In this document: in pieces, positions 26,286 through 33,798 of the stretch
How the letters are laid out: each line of letters starts with the position of its first letter
Position numbering within the stretch: position 1 is the first letter of the stretch
Assembly (NCBI GenBank): GCA_013361525.1
Contig: JABFXY010000147.1
Location: forward strand, 1-49,692
DNA: 49,692 bases
Source: Polyangiaceae bacterium
Lineage (GTDB): Bacteria > Myxococcota_A > Polyangia > Polyangiales > Polyangiaceae
Reading direction: 5' to 3'
The notes under the pieces: model-generated
What the model was told of the DNA's origin: nothing
Database searches by the model: none
Seen by the model: the letters and a program-made list of their open reading frames with translations, nothing else
Translations under genes and position numbers: made by a program

Positions 26286-26400
26286 GACAAAGAGGGACGC
26301 CAAGGGAAGAGAGAGGAAGAAGAGGCAGGTTTTCTGCCTCTTCCAACAAACCTCTTCTTCCTCTTTCCGCTCCTTGGCGCTCTTGGCGACCCCTCTCGTG
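26286..26400. repeat. long imperfect hairpin repeat, copy 5 (type B)
   Basis: The left arm (about 26289-26335, gacgccaagggaagagagag) pairs with the right arm (about 26350-26398, ccttggcgctcttggcgacc). It lies between convergent genes with stops at 26272 and 26429. Its words match copy 2 at 1.07 kb (gccaagg, agagagaggaagaagagg), showing that the two are related. Confidence 0.8.
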
Positions 26401-26428
26401 CATCGAACCGCGAGGGACCGCTACGGCG

Positions 26429-26980
26429 TCACTGGCCGAGGAGCTTGCGGACTTCGTCGGCGATCTTCGCTTCTTCGCCGCTCTCGTACTTCGCGTGGAC
26501 GTGGCGAATGTTGCCCTCCTTGTCGAGGACGTACGAGGTCGGCATGTTCGGCGGCTTGTAGAGGTCGGCGGTCTTGTGGTCCTTGTCCCAGAGGATCGGG
26601 AACTTCACGCCGGTCTCGTTGGCGAACTCCTTCAGCTTGTCCTCGCCGACGTCGCCCGGCTCGTCGACGCTCACCGCGATGACCGCGAGGTCGCCGCCGA
26701 ACTGATCGACCAGCTCTTGGTACTTGGGGAAGGACTTCTTGCAGGGGTCGCAATACGTCGCCCAGAAGTCGACGATGACGACCTTGCCCTTCGCCTCGGA
26801 GATGCTCTTCGGGCCGTCACCGACGACGAACGAAGCGGTTATCTCGGGGGCAGCCTTTCCGCCGCCGGAGGCGGGCTCTGCCGCGCCGTCACCTTGAGCG
26901 GCGCTGGAAGCACAGCCGGAGCCGGCCAGCGCGAGGAGCATGATGGCGCTCGAATAGAGCTTCACGGCTTTCATGGTCAT
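26429..26980 (-). CDS. TlpA/ResA-like thiol-disulfide lipoprotein
   Basis: This encodes 183 residues. The start at 26980 (MTMK) or 26974 (MKAVK) gives the same signal. It has a lipoprotein signal with lipobox ALAGSGC (C23). Residues about 45-183 are a thioredoxin fold of the AhpC/TSA-Redoxin type: the active site WATYCDPCKKS (C77, C80) and the cis-Pro loop PPNMPTSYVLD. TlpA-like proteins keep apocytochrome or other Cys residues reduced in the periplasm. This fits the nearby CXXCH and CX4CH proteins. The gene is divergent from that cluster, across a 426-base gap. Confidence 0.92.
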   Translation of the reverse strand: MTMKAVKLYSSAIMLLALAGSGCASSAAQGDGAAEPASGGGKAAPEITASFVVGDGPKSISEAKGKVVIVDFWATYCDPCKKSFPKYQELVDQFGGDLAVIAVSVDEPGDVGEDKLKEFANETGVKFPILWDKDHKTADLYKPPNMPTSYVLDKEGNIRHVHAKYESGEEAKIADEVRKLLGQ

Positions 26981-27406
26981 GGGGTGGCGATCTCCTTGGA
27001 AGCTCAGTCGAGCTTATGAATCGGCGGTCGGGGAGCGGGCGTCCCATTCGGGCGTTGCCCAGGTCCCACCGCGAACGTGCGATGAAGACTCGTTTGGGGC
27101 GGAGTCTACTACGACAGGCGCGCGCGATGGCGAGCGCTTGCGACGTACTTCTCAGACGCTCGCGAGCTCGCGTTCGGCTCGGCTCTGCAACCTCGATTCG
27201 GCTCGTTTCATTTGGCTGGTTTCATTTCCGCTCGCTCGGCTCGTTCGACTCGTTTCACCCACGCAACGCCCGCATCGAAACGCGGATCGCGCGAAGCCCG
27301 CCCGGACGGTGTGGAGGTAGGTCTACCCCGTGGGCAAGCAATGGCTCGGCCGAGAGCCGCGTGAGGTGGTTGTAGAACGGCGCTCGAAAAGGCAGGATCG
27401 CGTGCA
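26981..27406. promoter_or_regulatory. 426-base divergent control region with degenerate GGCTCG/TTTCA repeats
   Basis: This gap must hold the promoters for the TlpA gene (minus) and the CX4CH-lipoprotein cluster (plus). I cannot name a sigma-70 box with confidence. Between 27165 and 27262 short words recur: ggctcg with tttca three times, in a skewed, low-complexity run. An AGGA lies before the plus-strand ATG at 27407. I found no convincing reading frame inside the gap. Confidence 0.4.
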
Positions 27407-28087
27407 ATGAAAGGGCTTGTCGCCTGGGCGCTCGTGACGGCGCTCATCGCTTCCGCGGCGCTCGCGGCATCATGCGACGTCGGTGACGCGATCTGTACCG
27501 ACAAGACGGTCGAAGAGGATCGCAACGACAACTGTCCCTACGGTCCGCCCGGCGGTCCGCAGCGAACGAAGTCGGAAGCATGTGTGGTCGAGCTCGACTC
27601 GACCGACTGCACGGTGACGTTCCGCGACGACGTGTACCCGATCCTCGTCGCGCCGAACTTCGATCTCGCGAGCGGCGGCGGATGCACGATCCCCGCTTGT
27701 CACGGCGAGACGGGCACGGGCTCGATCGCGCTGGTTCTGGCGGAGACGCCGACGCCGGACGAGCTCTACGCAGCGCTCGCCGCCGTCGTCGGTGACAACG
27801 GCGCGCCGTACGTGAAAGAGGACGCGGACAACGCCTTCATCCTCTGCAACCTGTTCGGACGCGTGGGCGGCGGGAGCGCGATGCCGCCGACCGCCGGGCT
27901 CACGGACGATCCCGCGACGTCGGAAGACGACGAGCACGAGGCGATCATCAACGAGTGGGTGCGCTGCGGGATGAAGCTCGATGGAGGCGCGGGCGGCGGC
28001 GCCGAAGGTGGCGGTGGCGCAGGCGGCGGTGACGCAGGCGGCGGAGGCCAAGGTGGAGGTACCGGTGGAGCAGGTGGTGGTGTCTGA
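27407..28087 (+). CDS. putative heme-binding lipoprotein with CX4CH motif
   Basis: This encodes 226 residues. The signal ends at LAASC (C23), so it is probably a lipoprotein. The mature part has VTFRDDVYPILVAPNFDLASGGG followed by CTIPACH (C93, C98, H99). This CX4CH pattern stands where planctomycete-type cytochrome domains have their heme motif; a later AMPP segment and a Cys in EWVRCG fit that family too. CX4CH heme attachment is known but rare. The tail from about 195 is Gly-rich and low-complexity. It probably acts in the periplasm or outer membrane. The gene is the first of a cluster with DUF4266 and DUF3570, starting 35 bases before the DUF4266 gene. Confidence 0.8.
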   Translation: MKGLVAWALVTALIASAALAASCDVGDAICTDKTVEEDRNDNCPYGPPGGPQRTKSEACVVELDSTDCTVTFRDDVYPILVAPNFDLASGGGCTIPACHGETGTGSIALVLAETPTPDELYAALAAVVGDNGAPYVKEDADNAFILCNLFGRVGGGSAMPPTAGLTDDPATSEDDEHEAIINEWVRCGMKLDGGAGGGAEGGGGAGGGDAGGGGQGGGTGGAGGGV

Positions 28088-28121
28088 CGCTCTCGAGACG
28101 ACGCGGATATACTCGCGGGCG

Positions 28122-28376
28122 ATGAAGGGTCCTCGTCGACGGCCTCGCAAGCTCGGCCTCGTCGTGCTTCGCGTGGTGGCGGTGCTGGCGGTCGCGGTTT
28201 CGAGTGTCGCGACAACGGGCTGCACCGCGGTCGCTCCGTACGAGCGCGGCAAGCTCGCTCACCCCACGATGGCAGCGGGCGCGCTGGGCACGATGGGCGA
28301 AGAGCACCTGCACGCGATCTCCGAAGGCGCGACCGGCGGAAGCGGCGGTACGGGCAGCGGCTGCGGCTGCAACTGA
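28122..28376 (+). CDS. DUF4266 small lipoprotein with C-terminal CGCN tail
   Basis: This encodes 84 residues from the ATG at 28122. A basic start and hydrophobic run (LGLVVLRVVAVLAVAVSSVA) lead to a lipobox at TTGC (C34). After it comes TAVAPYERGKLAHPTM, the hallmark of DUF4266. The rest is short and ends GGSGGTGSGCGCN, a Gly-rich tail with two Cys (C81, C83). In other bacteria, as I remember, DUF4266 is next to DUF3570 and often TlpA or ApbE genes, and the Gly/Cys tail is conserved. The tail could bind metal or be chemically modified; neither is shown. It is translated 37 bases before the DUF3570 gene. Confidence 0.85.
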   Translation: MKGPRRRPRKLGLVVLRVVAVLAVAVSSVATTGCTAVAPYERGKLAHPTMAAGALGTMGEEHLHAISEGATGGSGGTGSGCGCN

Positions 28377-28413
28377 CGACAACCCCGATCGGCATCCGCC
28401 CGTTAGGACTGCG

Positions 28414-30633
28414 GTGTATTTGAGACGAGAAGGTCGCCCAGCGCGCCAGACACACTCGAGATCGCTCTTCAGGCTCTCGCCGCTCTTGGCGGCGTCGGCG
28501 TTCTTCTCGGCTTCGCTCGGCCCTGCGCTGATCGCGCCGCCCGAAGCACAGGCGGCCGGCCCCGACACGAGCGCAAACGACGCCGAGGTCGAGATCCTCA
28601 TCCAGAGCGTCTTCGAAGAGGAGTACTCGAAGAAGCAGTTCGTCGAAGCGCTCGAGAAGCTGCAGCTCGCGTCGGAGGTCTGCCAGCAAGGCAGCTGCAG
28701 CGCGAAGGTTCGCGCGAAGGTGCTCGTCGGCGTCGGCACCGTCCTCGCGGGCGGCCTCGATCAGCAGAAAGACGCGGTCGAAGTCTTTCGCATCGCCGTC
28801 AAAGAGGACCCGAAGGTCGCGCTCCTGAAAGGCTTCGACAAGGGTCCGATCCTCGATGCTTGGCACAGCGCGCGCGGCGACAAGCCCGCGCCCACCGAGG
28901 AAGAGCGCAAGAAGTACCCCGGTGGGATGAAAGCACCGAAGGGTTGGAAGAGCGCCGAGGCATTTTTCTACCACGAGGAAGCGGAGAAAGCGCAGGAGGC
29001 CAAGAAGTGGATGCTCTGCGCCGGCTACGCGGACGACTCCTACCGCGCCGAAGAGCGCGTCTCGACGCGCTACTTGCGCGCGAGCTGCCTGGACAGCGCG
29101 AACAAGTGGACCGAGGCGAAGGCCGACTACGAAGCCGTCGCGAAGGACGCGCCCGAGCTCGGGCTGAAGGACATCGCGAAGCGCGCGAAGGAACGCTTCG
29201 AGCTCATGGACTCGAAGATGCCGCGCGTGAGCTTCAAGAAGCCGTCGAACGCGGAGGAGGTCGTCGTCTCGATCGACGACGTGCAGGTGCCGGACGACAA
29301 GCTCGGCGTCGAAATGGCGATCGATCCCGGACCGCGCCGCATTCGCGCGTCGGGCAAGGTCAACGGACAGAAGCTCGTCTTCGACCGCGAATTCACCTTC
29401 TCCGAGGGTGACAGCCGGCAGATCGACATTCAGCTCGTGCCGCAGACGTCGGTCGCGAAAGACAACCGCGTCCTCAAGTGCCTCGAAGAGTCGAAGTCCC
29501 GCGAAGAGCTCGCGGAGTGCATCGGGCAAGGCACCGGCCGCGCGGTCAGCGTGAAGATCGGCGCGGAGCTCTCGGGCTATCACGACAACGACTCCACTGA
29601 CGTGATCTCGCCGGCGGTCGCCGTCACCGTCGACAGCCCGACCGGCGGCTGGACCCTCGGGGGAAGCTTCCTCGTCGACGTGGTGACGACGGCATCCACC
29701 GACATCGTCGCGACCGCCTCGCCGCGCTGGACGGAGACGCGCTACGTCCCGGCGCTCTTCGGCAGCAAGAAGATCGACGACTGGCGTGTCGGGCTCAGCA
29801 CCGGCGCATCGATCGAGCCCGACTACGTCTCGGTCGCCGCGGGCGCGAACGCGTCCGTGGACTTGCTCGACAAACGCGTCACGCCGAGCCTCGCGTACGG
29901 CTTCGGCTACGACATCCAGGGCCGCAGCGGGACGAGCTTCGACGCGTTCTCCAGCGTCATCATTCAGAACAGCATCGACGCGGGCGTGAGCATCGTCGCC
30001 GACAAGTCGACGGTCATCACGACCGGCTTCACCGGCATCTTCCAGACCGGCGACACGTCGAAGCCGTATCGATACGTCCCGCTCTTCTCCGAAGAGATCG
30101 TGTCGGAGATCCCGGCGGGCCTCGTGCGCGAAGAGGTCGACCGCGTCCGAAGCCAGGTGCGCGCGCTCGAGCAGCTCCCGACCGAGCGTTATCGATTCGC
30201 GCTCGCCGCGAAGATCGCCCACCGGCTCGAGTCGCAAACGCTCCGCCTCGACGAGCGCCTCTATCTCGACACCTGGGGCGTCAAAGCGACGACGACGGAC
30301 GCCATGTTCCTCGTCGACGTCGACCGCTTCCGGTTCTGGCCGCACGTGCGCTTTCACGCGCAAACGGGCGCGGATTTCTGGCAGCTCGCCTACCCCGTTC
30401 GCCAAGAGGCCGGCCAGATCGTGCTGCCCAACTTCCGCACCGGCGACCGCGAGCTCGGCCCGCTCCTCTCCGTCTACGGCGGCGGCGGCTTCAAGGTCCA
30501 CCTGGGTGAGAACAAGAACTGGTCGGTCGGGTTCTCGGGGGACGTCATCTACACGCGGTACCTCGACCATCTCTACATCCTCGAGCGCATCGGCGCCTTC
30601 GGAGCGCTCGGCGCGGAGGTCGAGGTCGAATGA
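28414..30633 (+). CDS. large TPR/Ig-like plus DUF3570 predicted outer-membrane barrel protein
   Basis: This encodes about 739 residues from a GTG at 28414 (AGGA five bases upstream); a TTG at 28420 is possible. A signal peptide follows (LSPLLAASAFFSASLGPALIA). Residues about 45-270 are helical with repeat-like AEKAQEAKKWMLCAGYADDSY and ASCLDSANKWTEAKADYEAVA, probably TPR-like. Residues about 275-345 form a PEGA-like beta part (EVVVSIDDVQV, RRIRASGKVNGQKLVF). The C-terminal about 350 residues are DUF3570: amphipathic strands such as WRVGLSTGASIEPDYVSVAAGAN and RTPLSVY-like turns, the pattern of an outer-membrane barrel. DUF3570 usually lacks the N-terminal domain. It overlaps the next gene by ATGA. 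Confidence 0.83.
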   Translation: MYLRREGRPARQTHSRSLFRLSPLLAASAFFSASLGPALIAPPEAQAAGPDTSANDAEVEILIQSVFEEEYSKKQFVEALEKLQLASEVCQQGSCSAKVRAKVLVGVGTVLAGGLDQQKDAVEVFRIAVKEDPKVALLKGFDKGPILDAWHSARGDKPAPTEEERKKYPGGMKAPKGWKSAEAFFYHEEAEKAQEAKKWMLCAGYADDSYRAEERVSTRYLRASCLDSANKWTEAKADYEAVAKDAPELGLKDIAKRAKERFELMDSKMPRVSFKKPSNAEEVVVSIDDVQVPDDKLGVEMAIDPGPRRIRASGKVNGQKLVFDREFTFSEGDSRQIDIQLVPQTSVAKDNRVLKCLEESKSREELAECIGQGTGRAVSVKIGAELSGYHDNDSTDVISPAVAVTVDSPTGGWTLGGSFLVDVVTTASTDIVATASPRWTETRYVPALFGSKKIDDWRVGLSTGASIEPDYVSVAAGANASVDLLDKRVTPSLAYGFGYDIQGRSGTSFDAFSSVIIQNSIDAGVSIVADKSTVITTGFTGIFQTGDTSKPYRYVPLFSEEIVSEIPAGLVREEVDRVRSQVRALEQLPTERYRFALAAKIAHRLESQTLRLDERLYLDTWGVKATTTDAMFLVDVDRFRFWPHVRFHAQTGADFWQLAYPVRQEAGQIVLPNFRTGDRELGPLLSVYGGGGFKVHLGENKNWSVGFSGDVIYTRYLDHLYILERIGAFGALGAEVEVE

Positions 30634-31220
30634 AGCGCGCGAACCTCATCAGCTTGGCCCTCGCGCTCGGTGCCGGATGTGGCAACCCGATCGCCGACGA
30701 TCAGATCGAGTTCTGGGGCGACGAGCTTCCGAACGTTCCCGCGAGTGAGCACCATCGCCCCGGCCAGCCGTGTGTCCTCTGCCACGGCGTCTACGGCGGA
30801 GCCGCGCCCGAGATGGTGCTCGGCGGGACGATCTTCGCGGACCAATACAGCTTCACGCCCGTCGAGGGCGCGGAGGTCGTCGTCTACGACGCGGTCGGCG
30901 ACGTCTACACGATGACGTCGAACTGCATCGGTAACTTCTTCATGGAGAAGGAAGGCAACCTTCCGCAGTTCCCGCTCGCCGTCGAGGTTCGATGCCCGAC
31001 GTACGACAGTGCGGGCAACAAGCTCGAGTCGACCAAAATTCGATCGATGAACAGCTGGATCAGCCGCGACGGCTCCTGCGCGACGTGCCATTCGCTGCGC
31101 GGGACCCAAGTCGACTCGACGGGTTGGATCTTTTGCAACGACCCCACCGAGATCCAGTCGAACCCCTACCCGGCCGTGCCGAGCAGCTGCCCCGGCGAGC
31201 CGCCGAAGGAGGCCCAATGA
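30630..31220 (+). CDS. di-CXXCH c-type cytochrome-like lipoprotein
   Basis: This encodes 196 residues. The start overlaps the DUF3570 stop as ATGA. It has a lipoprotein signal with Cys at LGAGC (C17). Two standard heme-attachment motifs are present: CVLCH (C48, C51, H52) and CATCH (C150, C153, H154). Between them lies a beta-rich region (VEGAEVVVYDAVGDVYTM) resembling a carboxypeptidase-regulatory-like strand pattern. It is presumably exported and anchored by lipid, with two hemes. Tight coupling to DUF3570 suggests the two act in one complex, for example electron transfer across the outer membrane. Confidence 0.85.
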   Translation: MKRANLISLALALGAGCGNPIADDQIEFWGDELPNVPASEHHRPGQPCVLCHGVYGGAAPEMVLGGTIFADQYSFTPVEGAEVVVYDAVGDVYTMTSNCIGNFFMEKEGNLPQFPLAVEVRCPTYDSAGNKLESTKIRSMNSWISRDGSCATCHSLRGTQVDSTGWIFCNDPTEIQSNPYPAVPSSCPGEPPKEAQ

Positions 31221-31780
31221 AGCGCAACGTCGAGCGGGCGCGAGCGTCGTCGCGCTGGGGAGCGCTCGCGGTGCTCTCGGGGGTCGCGACCTTCGCGGTG
31301 GCGCAAGGCTGTGTCGAAGGCCTGACGGCCGCGCCGACGGTGGACTGCCCTCCGTTCGAGGACTTCAAGAAGGTGTCGCCGCTCCTCGAGCAGCGATGCG
31401 GAACCCTCGATTGTCACGGCAACACCGCGCGACCGCTACGCCTCTACGGGCAATATGGGCTTCGCTTCAATCCCGACGACGAAGACGAGGACCTCTACAC
31501 GGGCAACCTCGGCTCGCCGACGACCGCCGAAGAGGTCGAACGAAACTACTTCGCCGTCTGCGGCCTCGAGCCCGAGAAGATGGAAGCGGTCACCTCGGGA
31601 CAACAACCGCCCGACTCGCTCACCCTCGTCCGAAAGCCGCGCCTCACCGAGAAGCACAAGGGCGGCCGCATCTGGAACGAAGGCAAGGTCGAGGATCGTT
31701 GCGTCGTCGGTTGGATCCAAGCCGACTACGAAGAGGGCGCGATGCCGCCCGAGGACTGCGCAGACGCGCTCGCCGACTGA
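31217..31780 (+). CDS. putative heme-binding lipoprotein with CX4CH motif (second)
   Basis: This encodes 187 residues, with ATGA overlap of the previous gene. A long basic start leads to a hydrophobic run and lipobox AVAQGC (C32). The mature part begins DCPPFEDFKKVSPLLEQRCGTLDCHGN, with C61, C66, H67 in a CX4CH. A later GAMPPEDC again matches the planctomycete-cytochrome-type end, as in the gene at 27407. It contains a Tyr/Asp-rich part (YGLRFNPDDEDEDLY). It is the last gene of the cluster and ends 11 bases before fabZ on the other strand. Because two gene products share CX4CH and AMPP, I think this is a real sub-family, not a chance motif. Confidence 0.8.
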   Translation: MKRNVERARASSRWGALAVLSGVATFAVAQGCVEGLTAAPTVDCPPFEDFKKVSPLLEQRCGTLDCHGNTARPLRLYGQYGLRFNPDDEDEDLYTGNLGSPTTAEEVERNYFAVCGLEPEKMEAVTSGQQPPDSLTLVRKPRLTEKHKGGRIWNEGKVEDRCVVGWIQADYEEGAMPPEDCADALAD

Positions 31781-31791
31781 AAGCGGCGAGA

Positions 31792-32259
31792 CTAGGGCTG
31801 GCGATCGACGACCGACGCGAGGAGCTCCGCTTCGGCGCAGAGGCTGCCGTCCACGCTGGCCTCGCCTCGGAGCTTCCACACGTTCGAGCGCTGGTGGACG
31901 CACTCGACATACAGGTCGAGACGATCACCCGGCTCGACGGTGCGACGAAACTTCGCCTTGTCGATGCCGAGGAAGAACATGAGGTTCGACGTCGTGTCGA
32001 ACGGGTTGCTCGCGTACGCGAGGATGCCGCCCGTTTGCGCCATCGCCTCGAGGATCAAGACGCCGGGCATGATCGGTCGCTGAGGGAAATGACCGGGAAA
32101 CCACGGCTCGTTGTACGAGACGCACTTGTGGCCGCGCACGTGCTTGTTCGGGACGACCTCCGTGATGCGGTCGACCATCACGAAGGGGTAACGGTGCGGC
32201 AGGATGCTCAGGATTCGGTGAATGTCGATCTTCGAGGGCTCTACTTGCGGGTCCGACAT
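31792..32259 (-). CDS. fabZ: 3-hydroxyacyl-ACP dehydratase FabZ
   Basis: This encodes 155 residues. It dehydrates 3-hydroxyacyl-ACP in fatty acid synthesis. The motifs are diagnostic: ILPHRYPFVMVDRI, PWFPGHFPQRPIMPG with the catalytic H57, and LILEAMAQ with the catalytic Glu (E71). The fold is a single hotdog of usual length. It is located directly downstream of skp on the same strand (4-base gap), so it is cotranscribed. In many proteobacteria skp-lpxD-fabZ-lpxA form a lipid A operon; here lpxD is not between them. Confidence 0.96.
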   Translation of the reverse strand: MSDPQVEPSKIDIHRILSILPHRYPFVMVDRITEVVPNKHVRGHKCVSYNEPWFPGHFPQRPIMPGVLILEAMAQTGGILAYASNPFDTTSNLMFFLGIDKAKFRRTVEPGDRLDLYVECVHQRSNVWKLRGEASVDGSLCAEAELLASVVDRQP

Positions 32260-32262
32260 GGC

Positions 32263-32775
32263 TCAGCCTGATTCGCCGGCGTTGTACATCTGAACGACGC
32301 GATCCGTGATGTCGAGATCGGGACGTGAGTACGGCACGGCCTGTTTGTCGATGACGAGATCGTAGCCTTCCTGCCGCGCGAGCTTGGTGATGAGCGCGAA
32401 CATGCGCTGCAAGATGGGCTTCGTGAGCTCCGCCTGCTTCTTCTCGAGCTCTTTCGAGTAGTCGATGAAGAGCGTCTGGAACTCGGTCATTTCCCTTTGC
32501 CAGAGCTCCATGCGGCGGGTGAGCGCTTCACGGCTCAAGAACGAGGCTTGTCGCTCGATGTCGTTCTTCAGCCGAGCGAGGGCGGTCTTCTTGGTGTCGA
32601 CCTCTTGCTGCCGGCGGTCCTGCAGCTTCTTCAGCTGAACCTGGACCTTGAGACCGTCCTCGGTCTGGAGGAGCGCGCCTTGCAGATCGATGACGGCGAA
32701 GCTCTCCGCGTGCGCCGGCAACGACGCCGACAGCACGAGGAGCATCGATGCGAGCGCGACGAGCCGCTTCCACAT
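32263..32775 (-). CDS. skp: periplasmic chaperone Skp/OmpH
   Basis: This encodes 170 residues. It has a Sec signal (LVALASMLLVLSASLPAHA), then FAVIDLQGALLQTEDG and long Lys/Glu/Gln-rich helices (LKKLQDRRQQEVDTKKTALARLKNDIERQ) that form the tentacles of the trimeric chaperone. The last strand region (YDLVIDKQAVPYSRPDLDITDRVVQMYN) closes the fold as in OmpH family members. It delivers unfolded outer-membrane proteins across the periplasm. It is followed at once by fabZ. The length and charge pattern fit the family. Confidence 0.93.
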   Translation of the reverse strand: MWKRLVALASMLLVLSASLPAHAESFAVIDLQGALLQTEDGLKVQVQLKKLQDRRQQEVDTKKTALARLKNDIERQASFLSREALTRRMELWQREMTEFQTLFIDYSKELEKKQAELTKPILQRMFALITKLARQEGYDLVIDKQAVPYSRPDLDITDRVVQMYNAGESG

Positions 32776-32829
32776 GGCTGTTGGAAGTAGCGGCGGCGCG
32801 CGACGCCGTCAAACCCGCGCGGCGTCGCT

Positions 32830-33702
32830 TCAGGGCTTCGGGACGACGCACTCGTTCGAGACGCAGGGCGACCCGTCCGCACACGGGCTCTCGTAGGTGC
32901 AGGCCGGCGACAGCTCCGTGTCCGTCTTGCACACCCCGTTGTCACAGGCGTCGAAGCGCGAATCGATGAGCTTGCACTCCTCGACGGTGGAACAGCCGTA
33001 ATGGCAGAAGCCGTCGTCGAGGCAGGACTGGCCGCCGCCGCTGCACGGGGTCGCGTCGTCGCAGACCGGCTGGGGTGACGGATCGGCAAAACATGCGCCG
33101 GTCGCTGCATCGCAGAGCTCGCCGGCCGGGCAAGCCGCGTTCGAATCGCAATGCACCGTGCAGTGACCGTTCACGCAGAACAGGCCGTTGCACTCCTCGT
33201 CGACCGCACACTCGGTAAAGGTCGGATCGGCGATACAGCCGCCGTTCCAGCAAGACGAGCCCGCGGGGCAAGGCGTCTCGGCATCGCAGGCGGCGACACA
33301 GAGACCATCGGCGCACACATGGTCGTCGCCGCACTCGTAGTCGAACGTGCACGGCGAGAGGCACTGCCCGCCGAGACACGCGTAACCCGCGCTGCACTCG
33401 CTCGAGTCGGTACAGGCGCAAACGATGACGCTCGAGTCGCAAGCCGGGGGCGCACCACCCGCGGCCCCCTCACCACCCTGCCCTGCACCGCCGAAACCGC
33501 TCGTGGTGTTCGCGTAACCGCCGTTGCCCGGGTAGCCGTCGTCGTCGTCGTCGTACGGGTAGCAACCGTACTCGTCGCAGCACTTCTCGTTGTCGCACTC
33601 GTAGTCGTCGTTGCCGTCGTGACAGCTCACGACACAGCCCGACGTGAAGATCGAAAGCGGAACGAAGTAGATCAGACCCCGAAGCGTGCCGGCGTAGGTC
33701 AT
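32830..33702 (-). CDS. Cys-rich lipoprotein with Dickkopf/EGF-like repeats
   Basis: This encodes 290 residues from the ATG at 33702; the longer upstream frame lacks a signal. A hydrophobic run (LIYFVPLSIFTS) leads to GC at the lipobox. The mature protein is rich in Asp and Cys. A Gly-rich stretch follows, then repeated units such as CTDSSECSAGYACLGGQCLSPC, CGDDHVCADGLCVAAC, CPAGSSCWNGGC and CNGLFCVNGHCTVHC. The spacing C-x4/6-C-x3/4-C-x2/3-C is like small disulfide-rich modules typical of myxobacterial secreted proteins. It presumably works at the cell surface; its function is unknown. Confidence 0.78.
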   Translation of the reverse strand: MTYAGTLRGLIYFVPLSIFTSGCVVSCHDGNDDYECDNEKCCDEYGCYPYDDDDDGYPGNGGYANTTSGFGGAGQGGEGAAGGAPPACDSSVIVCACTDSSECSAGYACLGGQCLSPCTFDYECGDDHVCADGLCVAACDAETPCPAGSSCWNGGCIADPTFTECAVDEECNGLFCVNGHCTVHCDSNAACPAGELCDAATGACFADPSPQPVCDDATPCSGGGQSCLDDGFCHYGCSTVEECKLIDSRFDACDNGVCKTDTELSPACTYESPCADGSPCVSNECVVPKP

Positions 33703-33798
33703 GGGCCGTCCGCCATGCAGGGTGTGGACCAGCAGGAAACCGCCGCGCAAACGCGAGAAAGTGGGACGCATGTCAACCGGCGTTCACGCCGAGACTGA

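Noticed and set aside
27766..30570. 934-residue minus-strand open frame opposite the DUF3570 cluster
   Set aside because: It is antisense to four well-supported genes, Arg/Asp/Val-rich in the pattern of a high-GC shadow frame, and has no domain.
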